64,000 nucleotides of DNA, from assembly GCF_000763315.1 (NCBI RefSeq), contig NZ_JPST01000003.1, positions 124,001-188,000 on the forward strand, written 5' to 3'. Positions 10,068 through 19,818 of the stretch are shown here, piece after piece. Each line of letters starts with the position of its first letter. Positions within the stretch are counted from its first letter, which is position 1. Made by a program: the position numbers and the translations under genes. The DNA comes from Thermoactinomyces daqus. GTDB lineage: Bacteria; Bacillota; Bacilli; Thermoactinomycetales; Thermoactinomycetaceae. The notes below the pieces were generated by a model that saw nothing but the letters and a program-made list of their open reading frames with translations, ran no database searches and was not told the origin of the DNA.

Positions 10068-11333
10068 TTACGCCGTCTCTTCTTTTTTGCTGTTGATGAC
10101 GCGGCCTTCCTTTGTCATCAATTTGGGCGGCACACCATGCAAGACGGTATCTTTGGTAATTTGGCACTGAAGAACATCTTCGCGGGAAGGAAGCTCAAAC
10201 ATGACATCAAGCATAATGGTCTCGATGATGGCCCGCAATCCGCGCGCACCTGTTTTCCTTTTGATCGCTTCCTGAGCGATTGCTTCCAGCGCTTCCGTCT
10301 CAAATTTCAACTCGACGTTGTCCATTTCGAGAAGTTTTTGGTACTGTTTCACAAGCGCGTTTTTCGGTTCGGTCAAAATGCGAACCAACGCCGTCTCATC
10401 AAGCGGTTCCAGTGCGGAGATCACCGGCAGCCGTCCGACGAACTCCGGAATCAAACCGAACTTCAGCAAGTCTTCAGGCAATACCAATTTCAAGAATTCG
10501 CCCGGTTTCATGTTGACGCTCTGATGATCCATGCCAAAGCCGATTACCTTTTTGCCGATCCGGCGCTTGATGATCGTTTCCAGACCATCAAATGCTCCGC
10601 CACAGATAAACAAAATGTTGCTGGTGTCGATTTGGATAAATTCCTGATGCGGATGTTTGCGCCCGCCTTGCGGGGGAACGCTGGCCACCGTGCCTTCCAG
10701 AATTTTGAGCAGAGCCTGTTGAACTCCTTCGCCGGAAACGTCACGGGTGATTGACGGATTCTCCGACTTGCGGGCCACTTTGTCAATCTCGTCGATGTAG
10801 ATGATCCCGCGCTCCGCTTTTTCGATGTCATAGTCGGCAGCTTGGATCAGCTTGAGCAGGATATTCTCCACATCTTCACCGACATAACCCGCTTCGGTAA
10901 GCGAAGTGGCATCGGCAATCGCAAACGGAACATTCAAGATGCGGGCAAGGGTTTGCGCCAACAGAGTTTTCCCGCTCCCCGTCGGACCGACCATCAGGAT
11001 GTTGCTTTTGGAAAGTTCCACATCATCGGCCTTCTGAGAAGAGTTAATCCGTTTGTAATGATTGTAAACGGCTACGGAAAGCGCCTTTTTGGCCTTATCC
11101 TGCCCGATCACATACTGATCGAGAATGTTGCAGATTTCTTGTGGCTTGGGCAGATTTTGCAGATCGATTTCCTCTTCGTTGCCCAATTCTTCCTCCACGA
11201 TCTCATTGCACAGTTCAATACATTCATCGCAGATATATACACCCGGACCGGCGACCAATTTTCTCACCTGGTCCTGAGATTTTCCGCAAAACGAGCATTT
11301 TAGTTGTCCTCTTTCTTCGTTAAATTTGAACAA
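10068..11333 (-). CDS. clpX: ClpX, ATPase/unfoldase subunit of Clp protease
   Basis: AAA+ unfoldase that feeds substrates to ClpP. The N-terminal zinc-binding domain has C13-x2-C16 and C35-x2-C38; Walker A GPTGSGKT is at 116-123; Walker B is IIYIDEID; the FIGGAFDG and IGF loops are present. I place the start at TTG 11333, giving [13 protein letters not shown], which matches the canonical ClpX N-terminus and has AAAGGGG 8 bases upstream. A GTG three codons earlier abuts that site. The result is 421 residues, the usual length. The clpP stop is 5 bases upstream, so the pair is a tight operon with the ribosome site inside clpP. Confidence 0.97.
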   Translation of the reverse strand: MFKFNEERGQLKCSFCGKSQDQVRKLVAGPGVYICDECIELCNEIVEEELGNEEEIDLQNLPKPQEICNILDQYVIGQDKAKKALSVAVYNHYKRINSSQKADDVELSKSNILMVGPTGSGKTLLAQTLARILNVPFAIADATSLTEAGYVGEDVENILLKLIQAADYDIEKAERGIIYIDEIDKVARKSENPSITRDVSGEGVQQALLKILEGTVASVPPQGGRKHPHQEFIQIDTSNILFICGGAFDGLETIIKRRIGKKVIGFGMDHQSVNMKPGEFLKLVLPEDLLKFGLIPEFVGRLPVISALEPLDETALVRILTEPKNALVKQYQKLLEMDNVELKFETEALEAIAQEAIKRKTGARGLRAIIETIMLDVMFELPSREDVLQCQITKDTVLHGVPPKLMTKEGRVINSKKEETA

Positions 11334-11338
11334 CTCTC

Positions 11339-11929
11339 TCACCCCTTTCCACTGGTCGTCATCACCTTGTCGACAATCCCGTACTCCTTTGCTTGCTGTG
11401 CGGTCATGAAGAAATCGCGATCGGTATCCCGGGCGATCTTTTCCAGTGGTTGTCCTGTGCGCTCCGCCAAAATACGGTTGATCTGATCTTTGGTCCGCAA
11501 AATCCAGTCAGCGTGGATTTTTATGTCCGATGCCTGCCCGCGCGCACCACCCAGCGGCTGGTGAATCATCACTTCGCTGTTGGGCAGGGCAAAACGTTTC
11601 CCTTTCGTACCGGCGGCGAGAAGAAAAGCGCCCATGCTGGCGGCAAGCCCGACACAAATGGTGGAAACATCGGGGCCGATATGGTTCATCGTGTCAAAAA
11701 TCGCCATTCCAGCCGTTACAGATCCGCCGGGAGAATTTATGTACAAATGAATGTCTTTCTCTGGGTCTTCCGCACTCAAAAAGAGCATTTGCGCAACTAC
11801 CAAATTGGCAATGTTGTCGTCAATCGGGCCTCCCAGAAAGATGATCCGGTCTTTCAGCAAACGGGAATAGATATCATATGCCCGTTCTCCACGGTTCGTT
11901 TGTTCCACGACCATTGGCACCAAAGGCAT
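11339..11929 (-). CDS. clpP: ClpP protease subunit
   Basis: A 196-residue serine protease that forms the tetradecameric barrel used by ClpX and ClpC. Catalytic triad S98 (GLAASMGA), H123 (MIHQPLGG) and D172 (RDTDRDFF). ATG 11929 ([19 protein letters not shown]) is chosen over a GTG three codons earlier because GAGG lies 8 bases before it and the N-terminus aligns with known ClpP. The gene is directly upstream of clpX, the order found in E. coli (tig-clpP-clpX) rather than in B. subtilis. No CtsR operator (GGTCAAA repeats) is visible upstream. Confidence 0.97.
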   Translation of the reverse strand: MPLVPMVVEQTNRGERAYDIYSRLLKDRIIFLGGPIDDNIANLVVAQMLFLSAEDPEKDIHLYINSPGGSVTAGMAIFDTMNHIGPDVSTICVGLAASMGAFLLAAGTKGKRFALPNSEVMIHQPLGGARGQASDIKIHADWILRTKDQINRILAERTGQPLEKIARDTDRDFFMTAQQAKEYGIVDKVMTTSGKG

Positions 11930-11962
11930 CGAAAACACCTCATTTCGGAGCTTCTTATTTTA

Positions 11963-11988
11963 AAAACAAGGCACGTTTTTCACGTGCC
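11963..11988 (-). terminator. Terminator between tig and clpP
   Basis: Perfect 7-bp stem 11970-11976 with 11982-11988 (GGCACGT/ACGTGCC) and 5-base loop, followed on the minus strand by TTGTTTTTAAA. It separates tig from clpP-clpX transcription, at least partly. Confidence 0.8.
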
Positions 11989-12012
11989 CCGTTTTTTGCT
12001 CTCCTATAACCA

Positions 12013-13305
12013 TTATGCCTTATTTTTACTGTTAGATACAAGTAGATCGATCGTTTTCTTCACGCGAAGTTGTTCTTTCACGGAATCAATGACGCCTTGT
12101 TGTTCGACGAGTTTGCGAACCTCTTCCAACTCGCGACCCATTTGCTCGGCCATCGTTTTGATTTCCTGTTCGATCTCATCTTCCGTCACTTCGATTTTTT
12201 CAGCTGCGGCAATCGCTTCCAGCACGAGGTTGGCACGAACCCGTTTTTCAGCATCTTCCTTGAACTGTTCTTTTAAGGCATCCTGATCCTGTCCGGTGAA
12301 TTGGGCGTACATTTCCAGATTGAGACCTTGGTACATCAAACGTTGCTCAAAGTCGCGAAGCATATGCTCCACTTCATGGTCAATCATCACTTGCGGAATC
12401 TCGATTTCGGCATTTTTGGCCGCCAATTCCACGAGTTCGTTGCGAATGTAATTTTCTTTCTCTTGTTGCGCTTTTTCGTTCAGGTTTTTCTCGATATCGG
12501 CTTTCAATTCTGCCAATGTATCAAATTCGCTTACATCCTGTGCGAATTCATCATCCAGTTCCGGAAGGTTAAGGCGTTTGATCTCATGCAGTTTCACTTT
12601 GAATACCGCCGGTTTGCCGGCCAGTTCTTTGGCGTGGTAATCTTCCGGGAATGTTACTTCCACATCTTTTTCTTCACCGGGCTTCATGCCGATCAGCTGA
12701 TCTTCGAAACCGGGGATAAACGTGCCGGAACCCACTTCGAGCGTGTATTTTTCCGCTTTTCCGCCTTCAAAAGCTTCTCCGTCAACAAAGCCTTCGAAAT
12801 CGATGATCACCCGGTCGCCTTTTTCCACCGCACCGTCTTCAATCGCTTCAAGCTGGCCTTGCTGTTTTTGCATGCGTTCCAGTTCGGCATCCACATCTTC
12901 CGGTTTTACGGAGAAGTCTTTTTCTTCGACTTCCAATCCTTTGTATTCACCCAGTTTGACTTCGGGTTTTACCGTAACGGTCGCCTTGAAAATCAAAGAT
13001 TTCCCTTTTTCCAATTGCTCAATGTCGATTTCCGGACGATCCACCGGCTCGATTCCCGTTTCTTTTACCGCAGCTTCATAAGCTTCCGGGAGCAGGATGT
13101 CGAGCGCATCCTGGTAAAGAGCTTCCACACCGAAACGCTTTTCGAAAATGGGACGGGGAACTTTTCCTTTCCGGAATCCTGGCACACTTACTTTTTTCAC
13201 TACTTTTTTAAATGCCTGATCCAATGCTTCCGCAACTGTTTTTTCATCGGTTTCTACAGTCAAAACACCCTGATTTTTTTCAGTTTTTTCCCAACTTGCC
13301 TTCAT
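12013..13305 (-). CDS. tig: Trigger factor (ribosome-bound chaperone/prolyl isomerase)
   Basis: A 430-residue chaperone that binds nascent chains at the ribosome exit. The N-terminal ribosome-binding domain contains the signature GFRKGKVPR around residue 45. The FKBP-type isomerase domain lies at ~150-245 ([20 protein letters not shown]), and the rest is the helical chaperone domain. GGAGG lies 9 bases before ATG 13305; an adjoining TTG is an alternative one codon upstream. A promoter is visible at 13384-13411 and a terminator follows the gene. Confidence 0.96.
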   Translation of the reverse strand: MKASWEKTEKNQGVLTVETDEKTVAEALDQAFKKVVKKVSVPGFRKGKVPRPIFEKRFGVEALYQDALDILLPEAYEAAVKETGIEPVDRPEIDIEQLEKGKSLIFKATVTVKPEVKLGEYKGLEVEEKDFSVKPEDVDAELERMQKQQGQLEAIEDGAVEKGDRVIIDFEGFVDGEAFEGGKAEKYTLEVGSGTFIPGFEDQLIGMKPGEEKDVEVTFPEDYHAKELAGKPAVFKVKLHEIKRLNLPELDDEFAQDVSEFDTLAELKADIEKNLNEKAQQEKENYIRNELVELAAKNAEIEIPQVMIDHEVEHMLRDFEQRLMYQGLNLEMYAQFTGQDQDALKEQFKEDAEKRVRANLVLEAIAAAEKIEVTEDEIEQEIKTMAEQMGRELEEVRKLVEQQGVIDSVKEQLRVKKTIDLLVSNSKNKA

Positions 13306-13383
13306 CAACGGTAACCTCCTGCGTCAATCTATAAATTAAGATGAATCAGTCCGATTCTAAGCTATTCCCGCAATAACCCTTTC

Positions 13384-13411
13384 ATTATAACACAGCGATA
13401 ACACTTTGCAA
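13384..13411 (-). promoter_or_regulatory. Sigma-A promoter of tig
   Basis: Minus strand TTGCAA, 16-base spacer, perfect TATAAT, about 79 bases upstream of the tig start. Confidence 0.65.
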
Positions 13412-13542
13412 GAAAGAGCCCTGCCACAGGAAAAAATCCCGCCCGGGGGACCATGCTTCACTCACTATGTATGAAAGCAACTGCTTCTATGTTAAACCAT
13501 GCACACCCAGGTGTAAAGCACCAACAACTCCCAAAATCAGAT

Positions 13543-14407
13543 TTATCCCCAGACCCCGAGCATGATCACTCCCAGGGTAATCATGGCCGACCCTGCCATC
13601 CACCGCAAACCATGCCGTTCACGGAGAACGAGGATCCCGAGAACCGTGCCGAAAACCGTGCCGATTTCTCTCATCGGGGCCAGTTGTGCCACCTCCGCCA
13701 GGGACAAGGCAAACAAAAACAGGAGATATCCTCCCGGAGCCAAGATTCCTCCCAGCAAAATCGTCTTCCGGTTGAAAACCCATTCCTTTTTCAGTTCGTC
13801 AGGTCTGATGATCACCGGGGACAGCGCAAGCATATTCCCGACATTCGTCGCCATTATTTAAAAATACAGGTGAAAGATAAGTTAAAGTCAGCTTGTCGAC
13901 AATGATGTAAGCAGCAATGCAGACACCGACTCCCAAAGACAGCAATATGGCCTTCAGCGGATGATCCGAATTCTTTTTCCCTCCTCTGCCACCGAGGAAC
14001 ATGATCCCAAACAGAATAAACCCCAAACCGATCCAGCTCCCGGCAGAGAGGCTTTCATGCAAAAAAAGAGTACCGATGACGGGGACCAATAAAGGGCTTG
14101 TTCCTCTCATAACAGGGTAAGCCAGGGACAAATCCCCGATGGTATAGGTTTTTGCCAGCAATACGACATACAGCCCGTGCAATAACATGGACATCAAAAG
14201 AAAGAGATACGCCGTCTTCTGGTCCGGCAAACCGCCGTTGTCCAAAATCGCCCATGGAAAAAAGAGAACGATCGCCACCCACTGACAGTACCACAGAAAA
14301 GCATTCTTATTGATACTCTTTTTCGCAAAGAGATTCCACAGAGAATGGACCAAACCGGAACCAAGCACCAACATCGCGGCAATCACCGCCACACGATTCA
14401 CCCTCAT
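13543..14407 (-). pseudogene. DMT/EamA-family transporter, interrupted by a frameshift
   Basis: A drug/metabolite-transporter-superfamily protein of about 285 residues with ten expected membrane spans in two EamA repeats. The first ~185 residues (14407 down to ~13860) and the last ~100 (from the ATGGCGACGAATG segment at ~13854 down to 13543) are in different frames. The break falls in TTTTTAAATAAT near 13852-13865 and is consistent with one extra base. Each half reads as good transporter sequence, for example GTSPLLVPVIGTLFLHESLSAG in the first and APMREIGTVFGTVLGILVLRER in the second. Whether the lesion is real or an error cannot be decided here. Confidence 0.8.
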
Positions 14408-14527
14408 TCAATTTGATTTTATTTTCGGACTATTAAAAATATAACGTTTGCCCAAATCAGCTGAAAGAATGCATCGCAGGCCAGTAACCCGGATCTTTTT
14501 GAGTGAAAACCCGGAATGACACCGGCA

Positions 14528-14573
14528 CGAAAAAACGCCTCCCTTAACCGAATCGATCAAGACAGGCGTTTTT
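14528..14573 (-). terminator. Terminator downstream of tRNA-Arg
   Basis: Stem AAAAACGCCT (14531-14540) with AGGCGTTTTT (14564-14573); the 23-base loop itself contains a weaker hairpin. It follows the tRNA 3' end by 13 bases on the minus strand and ends in T6. Confidence 0.8.
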
Positions 14574-14586
14574 AAGCGACATGTTT

Positions 14587-14663
14587 TGGCGTCCCAGGAG
14601 AGATTCGAACTCCCGACCGACGGCTTAGAAGGCCGCTGCTCTATCCAGCTGAGCTACTGGGAC
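14587..14663 (-). tRNA. tRNA-Arg (anticodon TCT), CCA encoded
   Basis: Folds as a complete cloverleaf: acceptor GTCCCAG/CTGGGAC, D-arm GCTC/GAGC, anticodon stem GCGGC/GCCGT with loop CTTCTAA (anticodon TCT, reading AGA), and T-arm with the TTCGAAT loop. The discriminator G at 14590 is followed by a genomically encoded CCA (14589-14587). It stands alone, not in a tRNA array. Confidence 0.96.
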
Positions 14664-14797
14664 ACAACTTGTTGATTGCGACAGCAAAATTATCATATAC
14701 CAAACCAATACATTTCGTCAAGACCCATTTTTTAATTTTTACAGGCAATCAAACCAGTTATTGCAAAAAATCGAAACGAAGTCATTACCGTGAGAGA

Positions 14798-14826
14798 GGC
14801 GGAGCAGGATTTGCCCTGCTCCTCGC
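14798..14826. terminator. Hairpin downstream of ysnB
   Basis: Perfect 8-bp stem 14801-14808 with 14815-14822 (GGAGCAGG/CCTGCTCC), 6-base loop. The T-run is on the plus-strand side only, so on the minus strand it would be a weak terminator for ysnB, whose stop lies 10 bases away. Confidence 0.4.
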
Positions 14827-14832
14827 TTTTAT

Positions 14833-15336
14833 TCAGTCCAGACGTCCCTTAAAGCCGCGCTGGCGGGTCGGTGTGCCGTCCGTCTTGTAATAAGTGACAG
14901 TCAACAGATCTTTTTCTTTTGTGAGCACAGCATAGGTCGGAAAGGGAAAACCGCGCGGAAGGGTAATGCTTCCCGGGTTAATCAGCAATACGTCTCCCAC
15001 CTTTTCGCAAAAGGGAAAGTGAGAATGACCAAAACAGGCGATCTGCGCTCCAAGCTCTTGTGCCCGGTAGCGAACAGGCAGCGGAGTGGTTTTCACCTGA
15101 TAACGATGCCCGTGTGTCACAAAAAACGTGAGGCTGTCCCGCTTCCAGATCTGTTCCATGGGAACCTGTTCCCAATCGCAATTTCCACGAACCACGGTTA
15201 ACGAGCAAGCGGGCAACTGTTTCTCGTCTGTGCAAAAATCGCCGCAATGGATCACATGATCCGCCTTGACGCGCTCCACAATCTGATTCAGCAATTTTCC
15301 TTTCCCGTGGGAGTCGCTGACAATGAGGACTTTCAT
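14833..15336 (-). CDS. ysnB: YfcE/MJ0936-type metallophosphoesterase (YsnB)
   Basis: A 167-residue calcineurin-like phosphodiesterase. Metal-binding motifs run in order: SDSHG (7-11), HCGDFC, RGNCDW, THGH (TVTHGHRYQV) and GHSHFP. The physiological substrate in this family is not established; small phosphodiesters are hydrolysed in vitro by homologues. It follows rdgB by 28 bases in the conserved rph-ysnA-ysnB order. AGGAGG lies 11 bases before the ATG. Confidence 0.9.
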   Translation of the reverse strand: MKVLIVSDSHGKGKLLNQIVERVKADHVIHCGDFCTDEKQLPACSLTVVRGNCDWEQVPMEQIWKRDSLTFFVTHGHRYQVKTTPLPVRYRAQELGAQIACFGHSHFPFCEKVGDVLLINPGSITLPRGFPFPTYAVLTKEKDLLTVTYYKTDGTPTRQRGFKGRLD

Positions 15337-15364
15337 CCGGACATCAACCTCCTGTCGGCAATGT

Positions 15365-15988
15365 TCATGAAAAAAGATAACGCTCTTTCAATAAGGCGAT
15401 CAATTTTTCAGTCGCCCTGGCCCTGTGGCTGAATGCAAATTTCTCTTCATTTGTCAGTTCCGCCATCGTTTTCCCTTTTTCGGGGAAGTAAAACAGAGGA
15501 TCATAACCGAAACCCCATTCTCCGCGCGGTTGGTCTGTGATTATTCCCCGGCATTCCCCGCGGACCACTTCGGTCTTTTCTCCCGGAATGGCCAGGGCCA
15601 TCGCGCAGACATAAAACCCTTCTCTTCGCTCGGGCGGTATGGCTTGGATCTTGCCCAGGAGCTTGAGGTTGTTCTGTTCATCCGTCGCTCCCGGTCCGGA
15701 GTAACGTGCCGAGTAAACACCCGGCTCCCCTCCCAAGGCGGGAACGACCAGCCCGGAATCATCGGACACTACCGGAATATTTAACATTCGGGATATGGTC
15801 TCCGCTTTTTTGATCGCGTTTCCTTCAAACGTGTCGCAATCTTCCACAATCTCCGGCATATCAGGATAATCGGCCAAACCTTTAACCTCAAGCCCGAGAT
15901 GTTTGGCAAACAGTTCGGCAAATTGTTTCAGCTTATTTTTATTTCCGGTGGCGATGGTAATGTGAGGATAAACCCAGCGTTTTTTCAT
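15365..15988 (-). CDS. rdgB: XTP/dITP diphosphatase (RdgB/HAM1 family)
   Basis: House-cleaning pyrophosphatase that hydrolyses non-canonical dITP, XTP and ITP. The family N-terminus ITIATGNKNKLKQF, the VSDDSGLVVPALGGEPGVYSARYSG active-site block and the C-terminal GFGYDPLFYFPEKGKTMAEL / FSHRARA motifs are present. ATG 15988 is preferred because GGGAGG lies 6 bases upstream and it gives 207 residues, the family size; the open frame extends 26 codons further without support. It is the second gene of rph-ysnA-ysnB. Confidence 0.94.
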   Translation of the reverse strand: MKKRWVYPHITIATGNKNKLKQFAELFAKHLGLEVKGLADYPDMPEIVEDCDTFEGNAIKKAETISRMLNIPVVSDDSGLVVPALGGEPGVYSARYSGPGATDEQNNLKLLGKIQAIPPERREGFYVCAMALAIPGEKTEVVRGECRGIITDQPRGEWGFGYDPLFYFPEKGKTMAELTNEEKFAFSHRARATEKLIALLKERYLFS

Positions 15989-16068
15989 GTTGTTTCCTCC
16001 CGCATCAAACATGGAAATGCCCATGAACGGGTTCGTCATGGGCAAGCGGCAGTTGCTGTACGCCATTT

Positions 16069-16839
16069 TTACGCTTTTTCCGAAGCCTCTTTTTTGACTT
16101 GGGCTGCTCCGACCAGCTCGGCATCTTCTCCCAAAATCTCTTTTTGCAGGCGGATCAGTTCCGACGTTCCTTTTTGGCCGAGGGAGAGCAATTCGGCAAG
16201 CTGCTCGGCGGAAAACGGCGTTTCTTCACCTGTTCCCTGAATTTCCACATACTGACCGGAGCCCGTCATCACGATATTCATATCGACAATCGCAGACGAA
16301 TCTTCCTCATAGCACAAGTCGAGGCAGGCATGTTCCCCGATCACGCCGACGCTTGTAGCAGCCAAAAAGTCTTTGACCGGCAGGGATTTCAACGTCCCGT
16401 TTCTCACCAGCGGGGCAAGGGCCGAAACCATGGCGACAAAAGCGCCGGTGATCGAAGCAGTCCGCGTCCCTCCATCGGCTTGAATCACATCGCAATCCAG
16501 CCACAACGTCCGTTCGCCGAGTGCTTCCAGATCGACGACCGAACGAAGAGCGCGCCCGATTAAACGTTGAATCTCCATCGTGCGCCCGCTCAATTTCCCC
16601 TTGCTCGCTTCACGAATGGTCCGTGTTTGCGTCGCGCGGGGCAACATCGAATACTCGGCCGTGATCCAGCCCTTGCCGGAGTTTCGCAAAAACGGGGGAA
16701 CCCGGTCTTCCAAAGTGGCAGTACAAATGACGCGCGTGTCCCCCACAGTTATGTAAACAGAACCTTCCGCTGTTTTAATAAAATCTTTTTCCATCGATAC
16801 TTTTCTCAATTCATCATATGCGCGACCATCTACTCTCAA
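16069..16839 (-). CDS. rph: Ribonuclease PH
   Basis: Phosphorolytic 3'-5' exoribonuclease that trims tRNA precursors. The start is TTG 16839, giving [14 protein letters not shown], the canonical Rph N-terminus, with AGGAGG 9 bases upstream. A GTG three codons earlier touches the ribosome site and would add residues absent from the family. Phosphate- and RNA-binding features: [28 protein letters not shown], and [22 protein letters not shown]. Length 256. It lies downstream of gerM and heads rph-rdgB-ysnB. Confidence 0.95.
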   Translation of the reverse strand: MRVDGRAYDELRKVSMEKDFIKTAEGSVYITVGDTRVICTATLEDRVPPFLRNSGKGWITAEYSMLPRATQTRTIREASKGKLSGRTMEIQRLIGRALRSVVDLEALGERTLWLDCDVIQADGGTRTASITGAFVAMVSALAPLVRNGTLKSLPVKDFLAATSVGVIGEHACLDLCYEEDSSAIVDMNIVMTGSGQYVEIQGTGEETPFSAEQLAELLSLGQKGTSELIRLQKEILGEDAELVGAAQVKKEASEKA

Positions 16840-16910
16840 TGATGTCACCCTCCTGTGCCAAGTCCCTTAAGTATAGCATACCCTTGGTTCAATTTCCGAA
16901 TAAAGAAAAG

Positions 16911-16936
16911 AAAAAAGGATGATTACGTGATCATCC
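16911..16936 (-). terminator. Terminator between gerM and rph
   Basis: Stem GGATGAT (16917-16923) with ATCATCC (16930-16936), 6-base loop, followed on the minus strand by TTTTTTCTTTTC. It ends gerM transcription before rph. Confidence 0.8.
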
Positions 16937-17015
16937 CGGAGTTGCCCGCAAACGAACCGTCAAGAGATGAATTGCATCCGTCCCTCAACACTTATCGTTT
17001 GCCGTTTTTTCTTTT

Positions 17016-18050
17016 TTAAAGTGACTGAGGGTTTACGAATTTCGGACGTGTGACCGGCTGATCAAGCAAATCTTTTTCACCGGCCGCCATGATGTTTTGC
17101 TTTCCGTTTACACTCAGTTTTACCTTTTTATAACCGGTATTTTCCGTTAATGAAAGAACAATGGTTTGCAGCGCGTCTTTAGAAGCCGACCGGTTCCCAT
17201 ATTCGAGCAATTGCTCGCCAAAATCGGCAAAGACCGTGTCCCCTTTTACCTGTATTTTGTTTACCTCGGTATCGGAGTCCAAAGCTCCGCTCAAATCGGC
17301 ATCCTGCCGCGGTCCCTTGATCAGTTCTTTGATGGTGACCTCCGCTGCATTTGACGTCTCATTGACCATTCTTGTGACCGGGACGTAATAAACCTTGTTA
17401 TCAGGGGTTTGGCCGAGGAAATAAAGGGTGACCGGCATGCTTCGATTCATCTCGGTTCCTTCCGCCACTTCCAGATTGATCCCCAGATTTTCCCTGGTCA
17501 ATCCCTGGGCCGGTGTCTTTTTCTTCGGCATTACCGCGATGGGTTTGCCCTCGACCCAGATATTTACTTCTTTTACTTGCGGAAAACCGGTCAACGTCCA
17601 AGTAACCGCCTCCAACATTTTTTCTTCCTGACCGGGATCATAGTTTAAAAACTCTTTGGAAAAATCGACGGTCGCCGTTCCATCCTGGATATTTAATCCT
17701 TTCAGCTGTGTCCCCTTTGGCAGGATCGGGGAAAAACCGTCCGGGATCATCGATTCCCCGGCCCCTCCCTTGACCATGAGGCTCAAGGCATCCCGGGCGA
17801 TCGCCCTCCCCTTCGATAAAGGAATATTTAAGGCATAAGGGACGACATAACCGGAATCAGATAAAAAATAGAGTTCGGTCTTGCTCGTTTCCTTCGGGCT
17901 TTCCGCTTGTTTTGCCGCAACGGGGTTCGCGTTTGCGGGCGGAGGGTCGATCGGCCTGGATGTGTGTTTTTCCGGTCCGAACGTGCAACCGGTAACGGCC
18001 AGCGGCAACAGCAACAAGACGACGGATGCGCGAAACATCTTGTTCAACAT
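17016..18050 (-). CDS. gerM: GerM-type spore/germination lipoprotein
   Basis: A 344-residue lipoprotein: signal peptide ending LAVTG-C at residue 22, a Pro/Ala-rich linker, then two tandem GerM domains (roughly 60-170 and 200-320), each with a TATVDFSKE / DTVFADFGEQLL strand. In B. subtilis GerM is needed for sporulation and germination and links the mother-cell and forespore channel proteins across the septum. GGAGG precedes the ATG by 8 bases. It occupies the same place as in Bacillus, between racE and rph. Confidence 0.92.
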   Translation of the reverse strand: MLNKMFRASVVLLLLPLAVTGCTFGPEKHTSRPIDPPPANANPVAAKQAESPKETSKTELYFLSDSGYVVPYALNIPLSKGRAIARDALSLMVKGGAGESMIPDGFSPILPKGTQLKGLNIQDGTATVDFSKEFLNYDPGQEEKMLEAVTWTLTGFPQVKEVNIWVEGKPIAVMPKKKTPAQGLTRENLGINLEVAEGTEMNRSMPVTLYFLGQTPDNKVYYVPVTRMVNETSNAAEVTIKELIKGPRQDADLSGALDSDTEVNKIQVKGDTVFADFGEQLLEYGNRSASKDALQTIVLSLTENTGYKKVKLSVNGKQNIMAAGEKDLLDQPVTRPKFVNPQSL

Positions 18051-18150
18051 GCAAATCCCTCCAAGGACAAGTCATCTACTATCATGTATACGAGCATTGG
18101 AGGGATTTAGCACATCTTTTTTGTCATTCTCTTCCGGGTGTGTGATGGTA

Positions 18151-18972
18151 TTACGGGTTGGCCACCGGTACCAGTTCCGCCGTTTCCACCGGAACCGGAA
18201 AACCGAACCAACCCGCGGCGATTTCAGCAAATGTCTCCGGCGACCCGGTGGTAAAAAAACGATGGGAAGGATGTTCCCTCTCCGACAACAACTGCTGATG
18301 GTGCAATATGGTGCTCAGCTCCGCGGCAGTCTCTTCCGCCGAACTGATGATTTCCACCTGATCCCCCATCACTTTGCCAATCGCATCGGTCAATAAGGGA
18401 TAATGCGTACATCCCAAGATCAAGGTGTCAATCCCCGTTCCTTTGAGGGGCTTCAAAGATTCACCGACAATCTGTTCCGCCATTTCAGATTGGTGCAACC
18501 CGCTTTCCACCAGCGGAGCCAGGGTTGGACAGGCCAAACTGTGAACCTCCAAACCCGGGTGAATCCGTTTCAGGGTCTGTTCGTAAGCGCCGCTTTGAAT
18601 CGTCCCCTGGGTTCCGATCACTCCGATTCGCCCCGTCTTGGTCGCTTTGATGGCCGCGCGCGCTCCCGGTTCGATCACCCCCAGCACGGGAAGGCTCACA
18701 TGTTGTTTAACCATCCGCAATGCCGCGGCGGTCGCCGTATTGCAGGCGATTAAGATTGCTTTCAGCGGAAACTGCAGCAAAAATTGGATGATTTCCATGG
18801 TGAACTGGCGCACTTCGTCCTCCGAACGCGGGCCATAAGGACAACGCTTCGTATCCCCGAGGTAATAAACCGTTTCTCTGGGCAACTGGCGCATCACTTT
18901 CCGGGCCACGGTCAATCCGCCCACACCCGAATCCAGAATCCCGATTACCCGCCCCTCTGTCTCTCGGCTCAT
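18151..18972 (-). CDS. racE: Glutamate racemase
   Basis: Cofactor-independent racemase making D-glutamate for peptidoglycan and, in some bacilli, poly-gamma-glutamate. The catalytic cysteines are C77 (ACNTATAAA) and C188 (LGCTHYPLL), and the IGILDSGVGGLTV N-terminus is present. ATG 18972 is chosen: GAGAGGGAG lies just before it and the protein begins right before the conserved GVGG segment, giving 273 residues. The frame is open 32 codons further upstream without support. Neighbours gerM and the MarR gene ysmB match the Bacillus order. Confidence 0.94.
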   Translation of the reverse strand: MSRETEGRVIGILDSGVGGLTVARKVMRQLPRETVYYLGDTKRCPYGPRSEDEVRQFTMEIIQFLLQFPLKAILIACNTATAAALRMVKQHVSLPVLGVIEPGARAAIKATKTGRIGVIGTQGTIQSGAYEQTLKRIHPGLEVHSLACPTLAPLVESGLHQSEMAEQIVGESLKPLKGTGIDTLILGCTHYPLLTDAIGKVMGDQVEIISSAEETAAELSTILHHQQLLSEREHPSHRFFTTGSPETFAEIAAGWFGFPVPVETAELVPVANP

Positions 18973-19089
18973 GGTTTCTCCCTCTCCACTTCTCATCAAT
19001 TCCGGCCATCCTCTCTGTTTAAATGGCATCAACTTCAACATCATATCATATGTAAAAAAATCATCCATGCACTGGACAAAACGAAGACT

Positions 19090-19114
19090 CCCCTCTCCCA
19101 GTCAAGGAGAGGGG
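19090..19114 (-). terminator. Hairpin downstream of ysmB
   Basis: Perfect 9-bp stem CCCCTCTCC (19090-19098) with GGAGAGGGG (19106-19114), 7-base loop, 6 bases after the ysmB stop on the minus strand. Only a broken T tract follows, so termination may be partial. Confidence 0.55.
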
Positions 19115-19120
19115 GGAAGA

Positions 19121-19570
19121 TTAAGCTTTTTTCATTTCCTCATGCAGAATGGATAAATGTTTTTGAATTTCAAGCGCCTCGTCATCACTCAAATGCGACA
19201 AAATTTCAGACAGATACTGGCGGCGCGTTTCCAGCACCTCCTCGATGATCTTCCGCCCTTTGTCGAGGAGATGAATACGTACGACCCGGCGATCCCGGTC
19301 ATCCCGCACCCGTTCCACCATGCCGTTTTTCTCCATCCGGTCGATCAAATCGGTCATGGTGCTGCACGCCAGAAACATCTTTTGGCTCAATTCACCGATC
19401 GTCAAGTCTCCTTCATCTTTCAGCCAAATCAACGCCGTGAATTGAGGAGGGGTGATGGGAAAATGATTCAGGATATCCCGGCCTTTTCTTTTGACAATTT
19501 GACTGATTTCACGCAAAAGGTATTCGATTTCACTCACAATCTCGGGTGATAAGGACTGATGTTTATTCAT
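19121..19570 (-). CDS. ysmB: MarR-family transcriptional regulator (YsmB-like)
   Basis: A 149-residue winged-helix regulator. The recognition region GELSQKMFLACSTMTDLIDRMEKNGMVER and the wing RVRDDRDRRVVRIHL are typical of MarR. AAAGGAG precedes the ATG. It is the first gene of the ysmB-racE pair, as in Bacillus. The target and ligand are unknown. Its promoter region (19571-19735) faces that of speE, so cross-regulation is possible but not shown. Confidence 0.88.
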   Translation of the reverse strand: MNKHQSLSPEIVSEIEYLLREISQIVKRKGRDILNHFPITPPQFTALIWLKDEGDLTIGELSQKMFLACSTMTDLIDRMEKNGMVERVRDDRDRRVVRIHLLDKGRKIIEEVLETRRQYLSEILSHLSDDEALEIQKHLSILHEEMKKA

Positions 19571-19735
19571 GAAGCTCTCCTTTAACCTTTACATTAAGAA
19601 TCACGATGGGAAAAAATGAGTTCTTCCTCGACGACTGAGTCCTTCCTGCATAGACATCGCTACGTTACATTATAGCAAATCACGAGGCCGATAGAAAATA
19701 AACCCTTTTCAAAGAGGTGTTTCCGTTCATCTGAT

Positions 19736-19765
19736 TTGTCAGCAGACTTTCTCTTTTGATAAAAT
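19736..19765 (+). promoter_or_regulatory. Candidate promoter of speE
   Basis: TTGTCA, 18-base spacer, TAAAAT; the speE start is 54 bases downstream. Confidence 0.5.
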
Positions 19766-19818
19766 GGTTTCTCGTAGCAGGGTACCACCCACTTCTATGT
19801 GATAAAGGAGGTCTCCAC

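Noticed and set aside
12301-13314. 337-codon plus-strand open frame opposite trigger factor
   Set aside because: It is the antisense shadow of a clear trigger factor gene; the translation is Phe-rich and nonsensical with no ribosome site.
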